Shown here one piece after another: positions 24,753-33,267 of a DNA stretch of 64,000 nt; positions within the stretch are counted from its first letter, which is position 1, and each line of letters opens with the position of its first letter. Made by a program: the position numbers and the translations under genes. Below the pieces are notes generated by a model. It made no database searches, was not told the origin of the DNA, and saw only the letters and a program-made list of their open reading frames with translations. The stretch comes from Fimbriimonadaceae bacterium (GTDB lineage: Bacteria > Armatimonadota > Fimbriimonadia > Fimbriimonadales > Fimbriimonadaceae): contig JAHCHO010000001.1 of NCBI GenBank assembly GCA_026129685.1, positions 186,001 to 250,000 on the forward strand, written 5' to 3'.

Positions 24753-25376
24753 GTGAGAAGAATCGTCGGGTCTCACGCCGTCTGCCTCACCTTGGTGGGC
24801 CTCATGGCCGCCGGGTGCTTCCCCACCGCGCCCCCTACGGGCGTCCCGCCGCCGAAGACCGCCGCCGCTTCGCCCGGTTCGAACGGGCTGTTCGGCAAGG
24901 CCGCCCCGAAAACGACCGCCGAGGGCAAGAACATCCTCTGGGGCTCGAAGAAGGCGCCCGAAGAGCCCGTCGTCCCCGACGAGCCCGCCCCCGAACCCGA
25001 GCCGACGGTGACGACCCGACCCAAACCGACCTCCGATCCCGCCGACCCGCCGACCCGTCGCGAGCCTCCGATCCGGCGCAACCCGCCCGCCGCCCCGACC
25101 GGGTCCGATCTGCCCGCCGTCTCGGGTTCCCGGCTCAGCGACGCCGACCTCGCCGGACTCGACGCCCGGACCCTGACTATGATGCGCAACGAGCCCTTCG
25201 CCCGCCGCGGCTACACCTTCAAGCGCGCCGACCTCCGGGCGGCGTTCTCGGCCTACGATTGGTATTCGCCCGTCACGAGCGACCTGAACGCGATCCAGAA
25301 GACGATGTCCGCGAACGAGAAGTACAACGTGGACTTCATCCGCCGCTACCAAGAGCGAACGGGCCGGAAGTGGTAG
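24753..25376 (+). CDS. YARHG-domain lipoprotein
   Basis: 207 residues. Lipoprotein signal with lipobox LMAAGC (Cys about residue 22). A disordered Pro/Ala/Glu-rich linker of ~90 residues follows (VPDEPAPEPEPTVTTRPKP). The C-terminal YARHG domain is recognisable: MMRNEPFARRGYTFKRADLRAAF, DWYSPVTSDLN and NEKYNVDFIRRYQE. YARHG domains are extracellular and often sit near peptidases or cell-wall functions; the exact role is unknown. GTG 24753 is chosen for the signal peptide and the -10 placement. The stop lies inside a terminator hairpin. Confidence 0.85.
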   Translation: MRRIVGSHAVCLTLVGLMAAGCFPTAPPTGVPPPKTAAASPGSNGLFGKAAPKTTAEGKNILWGSKKAPEEPVVPDEPAPEPEPTVTTRPKPTSDPADPPTRREPPIRRNPPAAPTGSDLPAVSGSRLSDADLAGLDARTLTMMRNEPFARRGYTFKRADLRAAFSAYDWYSPVTSDLNAIQKTMSANEKYNVDFIRRYQERTGRKW

Positions 25377-25387
25377 CTTCCGGCCCG
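25360..25387. terminator. Hairpin overlapping the YARHG stop codon
   Basis: A perfect 11-bp inverted repeat (25360-25370 with 25377-25387) with the loop tggtag containing the TAG stop. It lies between two convergent genes and may act on both strands. No strong T-run. Confidence 0.5.
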
Positions 25388-25410
25388 CTTGTCGAAGATT
25401 GAGAACCGCC

Positions 25411-26568
25411 TTACTTTGCCGGCGACTTCATCGCCGCCACGAGCCCAGTGCCCGCCCGAAGCACGAGCTTTCCAACCCGAACCGTGCGCGTACCGGGCCG
25501 GTAGAACGCGCGCACAATCAGCCCGTCGCCGACCAGCGCACAGGCGATTTCGGCGTCGTCCGCCTTGGCGGGCGTTTCCGGTCCCAGGCTGGGTCCGGCG
25601 ATCGTTCGCCGCCCCGCCGCCGTCTCGACGGTGCGGAACGTCGCGTCCCGCCAGTGCGTCGTTAGGCCTGTTCCCTTGGGGCCGCCACCGGGCACGACGC
25701 CGACGCTGATCACCGTCCCGTTCGCCGCGTCCACCAGCGCTTCGCACACCGGATACTCGCCGCCGAGCCCGGTCTCCGGGTCCACCGACGCGAACCGAAC
25801 CAGATAGGCCGGGATGCCACGGTAGGTCCTGGACAGCGTCGCGTACGGCTCCGCCAACGGTTCGGCGCCCTGCATTCTGCCCGGCCGAGCGTAGACCGCG
25901 GATTGCTCGTACGGACCGGGCACCATGCTCAGCACGTCCCAGGCCGTTGCTCGGCCGGTTCCCTCGCGAAACCGCAACGCCGCCGATCCGGCAGGTCCGA
26001 CCACGGCCGCGAAGTCCCGCAGACCCTCCCGGGGTTGCGGGGTCGGAATGGTATCGGTGAGGTATTGGCGAAGGCAACCGGTCCTACGGTCGAACTCGTA
26101 GTAAGGGCCGACGGCGATCAATAGGCCGCCGAATCCGATGCGGGCGTTTCCCCGCACGCTCGTTGATGACGCATCGTCCAGACCCCGCAGTCGTATGACT
26201 CGCGACACCTCGCCGGGCGCGCCAGTCGCCGCGTGAACGAGCCGAACGCGACGCCCGTACGCCTCCTCGTCCCAGCCTTCCGCAATCGTGCCGGTTTCGC
26301 TCGGCACGAGATCGAGGTCGGTGAAGCCGTAGACCTGGCTTACGGGCAGGTCCACTGCGACACTGTAGCGTTCCGCGACGCGCACCGACACCACGTTCGG
26401 CCGTAACTCGTTGCTCGTCAGGGTGGGCACCTCAGGGAGCGCACCGTCCAGGAGTTGGGCCGCGTCCAGACGCTTCACGAAGGTGAGGGCAAGGTTCTCG
26501 GCGTCGGACAGGGCCGTGCCGAGCAGAAGAAGGGGTGCTAAGGCAAGCAGTACCATTGGTTTCTCCAC
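25411..26568 (-). CDS. Exported protein of unknown function
   Basis: 385 residues from ATG 26568 (or ATG 26556). Signal peptide: MVLLALAPLLLLGTALSDA. The mature part is beta-rich with no recognised motif. Fragments such as GYTVISVGVVP-like ANGTVISVGVVPGGG and EYPVCEALVDAANG recall PepSY-type repeats but are not decisive. The start lies inside the 3' end of the caspase-like gene, so it is probably translated from the same message and may work with that product. Confidence 0.6.
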   Translation of the reverse strand: MEKPMVLLALAPLLLLGTALSDAENLALTFVKRLDAAQLLDGALPEVPTLTSNELRPNVVSVRVAERYSVAVDLPVSQVYGFTDLDLVPSETGTIAEGWDEEAYGRRVRLVHAATGAPGEVSRVIRLRGLDDASSTSVRGNARIGFGGLLIAVGPYYEFDRRTGCLRQYLTDTIPTPQPREGLRDFAAVVGPAGSAALRFREGTGRATAWDVLSMVPGPYEQSAVYARPGRMQGAEPLAEPYATLSRTYRGIPAYLVRFASVDPETGLGGEYPVCEALVDAANGTVISVGVVPGGGPKGTGLTTHWRDATFRTVETAAGRRTIAGPSLGPETPAKADDAEIACALVGDGLIVRAFYRPGTRTVRVGKLVLRAGTGLVAAMKSPAK

Positions 26569-27737
26569 TGATTGAGCTTCGCGCCGTTTTCGGCGTACAC
26601 GCCAAAAAGGCGGGTGTAGGGGTCGCTGCCCTGCGCAAGGGCCAAGTTAACCGTTACGCCACTCTGGTTCTTCGGGCGGTAAACATAGTTGGCATCGCTA
26701 AGCGCTTCCGCGATCGTGCTCAAGGCCACGAGTTTGGTCAGCACCAGATTGGAGTGCTGACTCAGCATCGCGGACTCGCCACCTAAGTCCACGGCACAGT
26801 ACACGGCGTCGTCAAAGCCGGCGTAGGCGCGACACGCGCCCGAGATGCCGAACGCCTGCGGCGGAGACGAGCCCCCGTCGAGCGTTTCGCACGCGTACAT
26901 CAGGACCAAGTTCCGGCCCGTCGTCGTGGTGCGGGTGACGTTCTGCACTTCCGACCACGTTAGGATATCGTCGCCGTTCGAAGGGTTGCCGTCGCTGTAC
27001 GACGCGCTGAACCACGCGCTCGTCCCGTGCGTGAACGCGAAGGTGACGTTGTCGCTCTTCAGCTGGTCCGTCAGGGTAGGCTCGATCAGATCGTTGACCG
27101 TGTTTCGCACGCTCGGCTGAACCGAGTGCTTGTTCGAGCTGAGGGTGTCGAAAGCGCCGAGCGCCCCGTGCCACGCGCTGTACGAGTAGTCGCCGGACAC
27201 CGGGGTTTGCTTGTAGACGAGAGAGAAACCCACAGCTTCCTCGTGGGTCGCGTGAATCGAAACCCGATTGTGCGCGACGACGTTGAACTCGACGGGGCAG
27301 TCAATGGTCGCGGCGATCACCTGTTGAGGCGGATAGCCCTGCCAGTTGTAGCAAGCCAGCCGCGCATCTACTCGGATGGCAATGCTGACCCCATCGTCGA
27401 AGTGGGTGCTGGCGAACCGAACCGCCTTAGTGCTGGGAACCTGTTGGCCAGGAGCGTGAACGATGTCGTACACGGCCTGGCCACCAATCTTGACGTGCAG
27501 TTCCTGAAAGAACACCCCGGCGTAGTGCGGGGGCTGCGGCGATTGGGGGGCGAAAGCCTCCAGTTGAACGTTGAAGTTCACGTTGGTCCCCGTAACCTGC
27601 TGGTTCGCGTTGAGGCCCGTGACCTTGACGCGCAAACCCCTGCTCGTGTTGACCACCTCGTCTTGGACGTCAGCGTTCGCCCAGGGCCCAAGGAGCCCGA
27701 GAACGGCGACTGCTCCGAACAATGAGACGCACTTCAT
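26538..27737 (-). CDS. Exported caspase-like (clan CD-type) protein, candidate peptidase
   Basis: 399 residues from ATG 27737, with GGAGGT seven nt upstream. Signal peptide: MKCVSLFGAVAVLGLLGPWANA. A beta domain covers residues ~25-200. Two clan CD-like blocks follow: VTFAFTHGTSAWF (hydrophobic stretch then His-Gly) and GRNLVLMYACETL (hydrophobic stretch then Ala-Cys), about 50 residues apart. This is the spacing and order of the His-Cys dyad of caspase, legumain and gingipain folds. It is inference from motif pattern only, without close homologues in view. Expression may switch through a G12 tract in its promoter. Co-expressed with the overlapping downstream exported protein. Confidence 0.6.
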   Translation of the reverse strand: MKCVSLFGAVAVLGLLGPWANADVQDEVVNTSRGLRVKVTGLNANQQVTGTNVNFNVQLEAFAPQSPQPPHYAGVFFQELHVKIGGQAVYDIVHAPGQQVPSTKAVRFASTHFDDGVSIAIRVDARLACYNWQGYPPQQVIAATIDCPVEFNVVAHNRVSIHATHEEAVGFSLVYKQTPVSGDYSYSAWHGALGAFDTLSSNKHSVQPSVRNTVNDLIEPTLTDQLKSDNVTFAFTHGTSAWFSASYSDGNPSNGDDILTWSEVQNVTRTTTTGRNLVLMYACETLDGGSSPPQAFGISGACRAYAGFDDAVYCAVDLGGESAMLSQHSNLVLTKLVALSTIAEALSDANYVYRPKNQSGVTVNLALAQGSDPYTRLFGVYAENGAKLNQWRNQWYCLP

Positions 27738-27756
27738 TGCGTGACCTCCGCAATGC

Positions 27757-27784
27757 ATGGTACGCCCCCCCCCCCCACGCCCAA
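27757..27784 (-). promoter_or_regulatory. Promoter of the caspase-like gene with G12 spacer
   Basis: On the minus strand, TTGGGC at 27784-27779 and TACCAT at 27762-27757 are 16 bp apart. Twelve of those spacer bases are a G homopolymer (C12 on the plus strand, 27765-27776). Changes in tract length would alter the -35/-10 spacing. Confidence 0.5.
27765..27776 (+). repeat. C12 homopolymer in promoter spacer
   Basis: Twelve consecutive C on the plus strand. Apart from the C11 at 29947, I see no comparable run in the window. Confidence 0.9.
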
Positions 27785-27825
27785 CCGACAACGAGGGCAC
27801 AAAGGCCCATCGCAAAGAAGAGATG

Positions 27826-27850
27826 AAGGCGAGCGCGAGACCCTCGCCTT
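27826..27850 (-). terminator. Hairpin at the gcvPB 3' end
   Basis: An 8-bp stem AAGGCGAG/CTCGCCTT (27826-27833 with 27843-27850) overlaps the stop codon, followed on the minus strand by a pyrimidine-rich stretch. Confidence 0.45.
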
Positions 27851-29306
27851 ACGCCCGCCAGCGCACGTCGAGGTTCTTGACCGCCGCCGTCTCGTCCAGC
27901 CGCCCCACGATCTGGGAGATCGGCGCGGCGTGCAGGAGGTCGGGGTCGGTCTCCGCCTCGTGGCAGATCGCGATCATCGCGTCGCAAAACCGGTCCAGCG
28001 TGTCCTTCCCTTCCGTCTCCGTCGGCTCGATCATCATCGCCTCCGGCACGATCAGCGGGAAGTAGTTGGTGGGCGGATGAAACCCGTAGTCGATCAGCCG
28101 CTTGCTAATGTCCAACGCCCGCACCCCGTACTGCTTGTACCGCTTCGCCGTTAGGACGCACTCGTGCATGCAGAAACGGTCGTGCGCCGGCGGCAGGACG
28201 TCCCGCAACCGCGCCATCACATAGTTCGCGTTGAGCACCGAGTAGCGCGAAATGTCCGCCATCCGTTCCCGCCCGTAGGCCATCAGGTAGGTGTACGCCC
28301 GCACCTCCATCAGGAACTGACCAAAGAACGGCGACACCCGCCCGATCGACTGCGGTCGGTCCTCGTCCAGCACGTACGCCTCCCCCTCCTTCCGCACCAC
28401 CGGGGTCGGAAGGAACGGCGCGAGGTGCGCCTTGAGGCCGATCGCGCCGCAACCGGGGCCGCCGCCCCCGTGCGGCGTGCTGAACGTCTTGTGCAGGTTG
28501 AGGTGCATGCAGTCGAAGCCGTGGTCTCCCGGGCGCGTCGTGCCGACCATCGCGTTCATGTTCGCGCCGTCGCAGAACACCAGTCCCCCCGCCCGATGCA
28601 CCATCGCGCAAACCGCCTCGATGTTGGGTTCGAACAAGCCCAACGTCGAGGGGTTCGTCAGCATCAGCCCCGCCACCGAGTCGTCGAGGGCCTTTTCGAG
28701 CGCCCCGAGGTCCGTCACGCCCTCCGCGTCGGTCGGAATCGAGCGCACCGCGTAGCCGCACCGCGCCGCCGAAGCCGGGTTCGTCCCGTGCGCCGAGTCG
28801 GGGATCAGCACGACCGTCCGCTTCGCGTCTCCGCGCGCCTCGTGGTACGCCTTGATCAGCATCAGGCAGGTCATCTCGCCGTGCGCGCCCGCGACCGGCT
28901 GCAAGCAGATCTCGTCGAAGCCGGTGATCTCCTTCAGGATGTCCTGCACCCCGACCAGTATCTGCAGCGCGCCCTGGATCGTTTCGACCGGTTGCATCGG
29001 ATGCAGGTGGGTGAAGCCGGGAATCTGGGCCGTCCGCTCGTTGATCCGCGGGTTGTACTTCATCGTGCAACTGCCCAGCGGATAGAACCCGGTGTCGATT
29101 CCGTAGTTGATCTGGCTCAGGTTCGTGAAGTGGCGCACCGTGTCGAGTTCGGAAATCTCGGGAAGCACGAGGTCGGCCCGCGTCTCGCCCAGCACCGCCT
29201 CCAGGTCCACCGGTGGCGTGTCGGCTTTCGGCAGGTTGCAGCCGGTACGACCGGGGACGGATTTCTCGAAGACGAGGGTGGGGGTGGGGACGTTCCGACG
29301 GGGCAT
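27849..29306 (-). CDS. gcvPB: Glycine dehydrogenase (decarboxylating) subunit 2
   Basis: 485 residues, the C-terminal half of the P-protein of the glycine cleavage system. It decarboxylates glycine and passes the aminomethyl group to lipoyl GcvH. The PLP lysine is Lys273 in MHLNLHKTFSTPHGGGGPGCG. FYPLGSCTMKYNPRINE and QPVAGAHGEMTCLMLIKAYH are conserved. The split-subunit form implies a separate gcvPA. gcvPA, gcvT and gcvH are not in this window, although they are often adjacent. TATACT on the minus strand ends 9 nt before ATG 29306. Normal length. Confidence 0.97.
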   Translation of the reverse strand: MPRRNVPTPTLVFEKSVPGRTGCNLPKADTPPVDLEAVLGETRADLVLPEISELDTVRHFTNLSQINYGIDTGFYPLGSCTMKYNPRINERTAQIPGFTHLHPMQPVETIQGALQILVGVQDILKEITGFDEICLQPVAGAHGEMTCLMLIKAYHEARGDAKRTVVLIPDSAHGTNPASAARCGYAVRSIPTDAEGVTDLGALEKALDDSVAGLMLTNPSTLGLFEPNIEAVCAMVHRAGGLVFCDGANMNAMVGTTRPGDHGFDCMHLNLHKTFSTPHGGGGPGCGAIGLKAHLAPFLPTPVVRKEGEAYVLDEDRPQSIGRVSPFFGQFLMEVRAYTYLMAYGRERMADISRYSVLNANYVMARLRDVLPPAHDRFCMHECVLTAKRYKQYGVRALDISKRLIDYGFHPPTNYFPLIVPEAMMIEPTETEGKDTLDRFCDAMIAICHEAETDPDLLHAAPISQIVGRLDETAAVKNLDVRWRA

Positions 29307-29315
29307 CGGGAACCA

Positions 29316-29321
29316 AGTATA
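29316..29321 (-). promoter_or_regulatory. -10 element of gcvPB
   Basis: TATACT on the minus strand, nine nucleotides upstream of ATG 29306. The leader would be only a few nucleotides. Confidence 0.45.
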
Positions 29322-29441
29322 CAGTCTGGTGGACGCGGGGTACCGGTTCGGATCGGACGCGGTCGGGTGCGACGGGTTGGTTCGTCTCACTGCCTCGCCC
29401 CGGGGCGGTTCACGAGTCGGATCAACGGGTCGGAACCGTCG

Positions 29442-29447
29442 TACAAT
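29442..29447 (+). promoter_or_regulatory. -10 element of the DUF433 antitoxin gene (leaderless type)
   Basis: TACAAT overlaps the first in-frame ATG (29446) and ends seven nucleotides before the second ATG (29455), supporting the second as the start. Confidence 0.5.
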
Positions 29448-29454
29448 GGCTGGG

Positions 29455-29694
29455 ATGATCCCGAAGGAACTGGAATCGATCCTGGTCGCGACCCCCGACA
29501 CGCTCCCGGGCGCTGTCCGCTTTCGGGGCACCCGCATCCACGCGCAGATTCTCTTCGATTACGTGCTGACCGGGGAACCGCTCGACGAGTATCTCGACAA
29601 CTACCCCGAGGTGTCCCGCGAGCAAGCCCTCGCCGTGCTCGAATGGGAGCGCAAGCGCATGGGGCGGAAGCTCCAACTGGGGAAGGCGTCCTGA
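29455..29694 (+). CDS. DUF433 family antitoxin
   Basis: 79 residues: TLPGAVRFRGTRIHAQILFDYVLTGEPLDEYLDNYPEVSREQALAVLEW-type sequence is the helix-turn-helix DUF433 domain, typically paired with a DUF5615 PIN-like toxin. It is complete, but the partner directly downstream is truncated, so this is an orphan antitoxin or a leftover repressor. Its TGA overlaps the toxin CTG start (CTGA). Confidence 0.85.
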   Translation: MIPKELESILVATPDTLPGAVRFRGTRIHAQILFDYVLTGEPLDEYLDNYPEVSREQALAVLEWERKRMGRKLQLGKAS

Positions 29695-29849
29695 GAGTCC
29701 TCCTCGACCACTGCGTCCCTCGAAAGCTTCGCGGTCACCTGGTCGGCATGAGCGTCAGTCTCGGACTGACTGAGACCTCTTGGTACTCGCCCAACCTCCG
29801 CTATACTGGCGGCACCGGAGCGTTCGCGCGACGGGGAGGCGACTGGTGA
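29691..29849 (+). pseudogene. Truncated DUF5615 PIN-like toxin
   Basis: Starting at the CTG that overlaps the DUF433 stop, the translation LRVLLDHCVPRKLRGHLVGM matches the N-terminus of DUF5615 toxins, including the first catalytic aspartate. After about 30 residues homology is lost, and the frame ends at 29847-29849 instead of after the usual ~110 residues. The rest was probably replaced when the downstream gene region arrived. Likely inactive. Confidence 0.65.
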
Positions 29850-32189
29850 TGGCGAGCAACATGGAAACGACGGAGTCGGGCAATGACCCGATGCTTGAGT
29901 GCGCGTATGGTGCCGAGACGCCGGACGACGACCCTCCGGTGGAAGACCCCCCCCCCCGAGGATGAGGAAGAGGAACCGGGCGGCGGTGCGCAACCGGAAT
30001 ACCCCGGACCGTCGTTCTGCCAGGGACCGAATCGGGTTCAGTACCCGAACCCGCTTATAAATCTTGCCCCGAATCTGTCGGCGGGCGTCACCGGCGTAAC
30101 GGTGCCCCCGCTTGATTGCACGATCTGCAGCGGCCAGTCAGGCGGGAGCGACCAGTTTCTGACCCACAACGTTCCCGCGACGTACGTCGCCTTCGCCCCG
30201 GCGTGGACCGCGGGCGCCGATCCGCCCGTCGGCGCGATCGTCGTCCACCAGGGCTCCTTCTTCGCGTACGCCGGGGGCGTCGGGGGAGGGATGCTGGCTC
30301 CGAGCGGCAATCCCTCCTTCTGGACCAGCCTGGGGCAAACGACCGAGGCTTTGATGTGCCTGCGGAGCCTGTCTCCCGGCGGAGCCCCCGTCTATCGGGT
30401 GCGTCCGTACCGCTCCGACCGGTTGTTGCCCCGAGGGGACGAACTCGACGTGCTGTACCTGTCCCTGGTCGTCGTCGGTGGGGTGGGACAGCTGGCGTAC
30501 GCTCGACCGTCCTACACTTGGACCGAAAACGCACTGGAGAGCGACGCGGGCACGAGCTCGTACGCGACGAACGTGCCGAACGCCGCGAACCGCGCCTGCT
30601 CCGGCCTGCCCGGTAACGACCTGACCGGCTTGGTGCTGCCCCGAAAAGCCGCGCAGACCGACGCGTTCGACCCGTACTTCTCGTGCCTCGCCTGCCTCCT
30701 CGCCGTCGAGAGCGCGCCCGTGATCGTGCGCGACAACCTCGACGCGCACGTGCGGCTGTTCTATGGCCCGGGGGGCACGACCGACACGCAATACCCGCCC
30801 TTGCCGGCTCCCTCTGGGATTGAGAGTGGTGAGGTCGCCCGCTTTCCGACCCGCGTGGTAGCCGAGGCGATGTTCGACAGCACACAACCTGCGAATCCCG
30901 TTCGCGCGGGAGCCGACTCCCACGACGCTTCCGCCGCGATGTTCGCCCTCCTCGCCTATCGGTACGCCGTCTTCGGCGGAGCGACGGGACGAGACTGGAT
31001 GGCGGCCAACCGCGAGGCTGTGTTCAGCGCCCTCCTTCACAACGTCGCCAAGCGGCGGCGGGCGGTGTACCGCTCGACCGCCTTTGGGCAAGCGAACGGG
31101 CTTTCGCTGTCCGGTCCCTCCAAGCAGGCCGGACCTATCCTCACTTGGAAGGTCGGTCGCGCCTACGCACCCGACGACCTTGTGTGGAACACCTCGACCG
31201 TCGGCTTCGATCCGACCCTCCGCCGCAAGCGATTCCGCTGCCTGTCCGCGCACACCTCGACCGCGACGAACCGACCCGGCACCGGGTCGGGTTGGGGCGC
31301 GGTCTGGGCGGCGGCGGGAAGCGAGGCGGAACCCGCCGGCTTCCTCACCGAGACCTTTCAACTGAACGAGTCGTACCCCGTGCTCCAAGCCTTGGACGCG
31401 ATCGAGTCGTTCGTCGCCCTGCGCGAGATTTACCGGTTGTTCCGGCTCGCCCCGTGGTCCGCGACTCGCGGCGAGTACCTGCGGTTCGAGACGGTGTCCC
31501 ACAACGGGCAGTTCTGGGAGTGCCAGGACGACCACATTGCCGCGAGCGGAAACGCGCCCGGTGCGACGAACGCTCCTTGGACGTCCCTCGGCGGGGGGTA
31601 CTTCTCCGGGATCAGCGCCGACGCGATCTTCGGCACTACGGCGGGTCAGGCGATGCGCGCCCGCGCGGACGAACTCGCCTCCTGGTGCCGCCCGGGTGAC
31701 CTCGAGAACGGTATCCGCGTCCTGTTCAAGTACGACGCCTCGGAGGCCAACGCCCGCAACGAGACCCACTGGATCGCCCCGCGTTACGACGCCAACCGCG
31801 ATTCCGCCGCCAACGGCGTCGCGACCGCCAACGAACTGGACCGGTGGTACCCGGAGTTCCTCGCGCTTCCCTACCTCGCGATCTGCGACGTCCGCCTGAG
31901 CAAGGTCCCCGCCACCGCCGCCGCCAACCTCGACCTCGCCTTCGCCCGGTGCCTCACGCGCTGCCCGCACGGCCACCGCTCCCGAAACTACGGCGTGATC
32001 GCCACGCCCTGCGCCTGGGCGGCCGCGTTCGCAAAACGGGGCGACACGACGAGAGCGGACGATGCGCTCAGATTCGTCCGGCGACACTGGCCCTCTGAGA
32101 ACGAGGTCTACCGCGAGTACAACCACGAACTCGCCCTGCGGCGACTGGCCGAAACCTGGCTCGCCAACCCCTCTTGGAGGTTCCTGTGA
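29849..32189 (+). CDS. Large protein with carbohydrate-binding-like modules, frameshifted at C11 tract (phase-variable candidate)
   Basis: From ATG 29849 (GTG 29846 also possible; GGGGAGG upstream) the frame runs MASNMETTESGNDPMLECAY to VEDPPP, then hits a TGA at 29963 because of the C11 tract 29947-29957. Losing one C (or gaining two) joins it to the frame PEDEEEEPGGGAQPEYPG, which stays open to 32189 and gives about 780 residues. The body contains three W/Y-rich modules of chitin-binding or phage-adhesin style (VGAIVVHQGSFFAYAGG, RAYAPDDLVWNTST with RFRCLSAHTS, and VSHNGQFWECQDDH). A helical region (DSHDASAAMFALLAYRYAVF) suggests an alpha-barrel. No signal peptide is evident. A sequencing error in the homopolymer is the alternative. 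Confidence 0.6.
29947..29957 (+). repeat. C11 homopolymer in coding sequence
   Basis: Eleven consecutive C about 100 nt into the gene. Ten or thirteen would keep the long reading frame; eleven terminates it at 29963-29965. Confidence 0.9.
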
Positions 32190-33166
32190 GACGCTTCCTC
32201 GCGCTCGCTGTGCTCCTTTGCGCGCTCGTCGGGTGCGGCGGCACTCCCACCGGCGGCGCCCCGCCCCCGACCGACGTCCGCCTCGTCGCCCGCCTCGAAC
32301 CCGGGTTCAGGAAAGTTGCGGATTCATCCGACGACGGTCAAGTGCTTGTGGGTACGGCTTCTGGCGACGGTCCAAACTTAGGCGTCGCGACCGTGCGCGG
32401 CGCCCAGCGCGCGTTTCCACTCGCCATTCCCGGAAGCAGGAGCAATCAACTCGACGAGGTGACCCCGGACGGCCGTGTTGCCGCAGGAATCTACGATATC
32501 GAAGACTCGACGTTCCGTCTGCACTCCGAAGCCTTCATGGTGGCCCTGTCGCACGGCGACGAGGCGAGCGCCCATCCTGCCGAGATCAACGGCAGGAAGA
32601 GGCTGTCGAGGCTCGTCGCCGACGGAACCCTCCTTCTCACCTGGGATGCCGCTCCGATGGGGTTCGACCGGAAGTACTCGTGGCGCGATCCCGGCCCCGT
32701 CCAACCCGGGTGGCCCGCCCCCCTCGAACCGTACGCCCAGGAACCCAAATTGCTCTTCGGCCAGACCGGGGCGGCGATCGGCGTAGGACAGAGCGACAAC
32801 GGGCGTTGGGCGGTTGGCTACGCCTGGAAGACGAGCCGAGAGGCGGACGGCGAGCCCTTCCTCTATGGACCCGACGGCACGCCGGAGCGGCTTCCCGAGA
32901 TCGGAAACTATGGCAACACCGCCCTAGTCGCCGGCGACGGCAACACCGTGGCCTGGAACCAGGGTCCCGACGACCAAGCGACCCGTCTGTGGATTCGCGG
33001 GCGCGGCGTCGTGCTCTTGGAGGAGGCCCTTCGCGAGGGGGGGATGACCGGCTTCGAGCTTCCTCGACCCTCGCGCTTCTCCGACAACGGGCGCTTCCTC
33101 GTCGGCACCGTCAATGGCGCAGAGCGCTCGCGATTCGGCTTCGTCCTCGAGATCATCCGTCCGTAG
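32186..33166 (+). CDS. Lipoprotein with HAF-type/beta-propeller-like repeats
   Basis: 326 residues from GTG 32186, overlapping the upstream stop (GTGA), with GGAGG 7 nt before. Lipobox LCALVGC. The mature part has repeats of the form S-x-DGxxLVG and SDNGRWAVGYAW...FLYGPDG, plus FSDNGRFLVGTV at the end, resembling HAF-family or propeller blades. No catalytic signature. Coupling to the phase-variable gene suggests both are surface components under one switch. Confidence 0.65.
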   Translation: MRRFLALAVLLCALVGCGGTPTGGAPPPTDVRLVARLEPGFRKVADSSDDGQVLVGTASGDGPNLGVATVRGAQRAFPLAIPGSRSNQLDEVTPDGRVAAGIYDIEDSTFRLHSEAFMVALSHGDEASAHPAEINGRKRLSRLVADGTLLLTWDAAPMGFDRKYSWRDPGPVQPGWPAPLEPYAQEPKLLFGQTGAAIGVGQSDNGRWAVGYAWKTSREADGEPFLYGPDGTPERLPEIGNYGNTALVAGDGNTVAWNQGPDDQATRLWIRGRGVVLLEEALREGGMTGFELPRPSRFSDNGRFLVGTVNGAERSRFGFVLEIIRP

Positions 33167-33267
33167 ACCACCGACCGCACCGGAGCGTTCCGCCCAAAGA
33201 CGGTCGGCCTCATCGCTGACACCGGAGGCAGGAGGCGAGGTGTTCGTGACGAACCAAGAGAGCGACC

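Noticed and set aside
29802-29807. TATACT as promoter of the phase-variable gene
   Set aside because: It lies 41 nt before the start with no -35, inside the toxin relic; possible, but not better supported than read-through from the DUF433 promoter.
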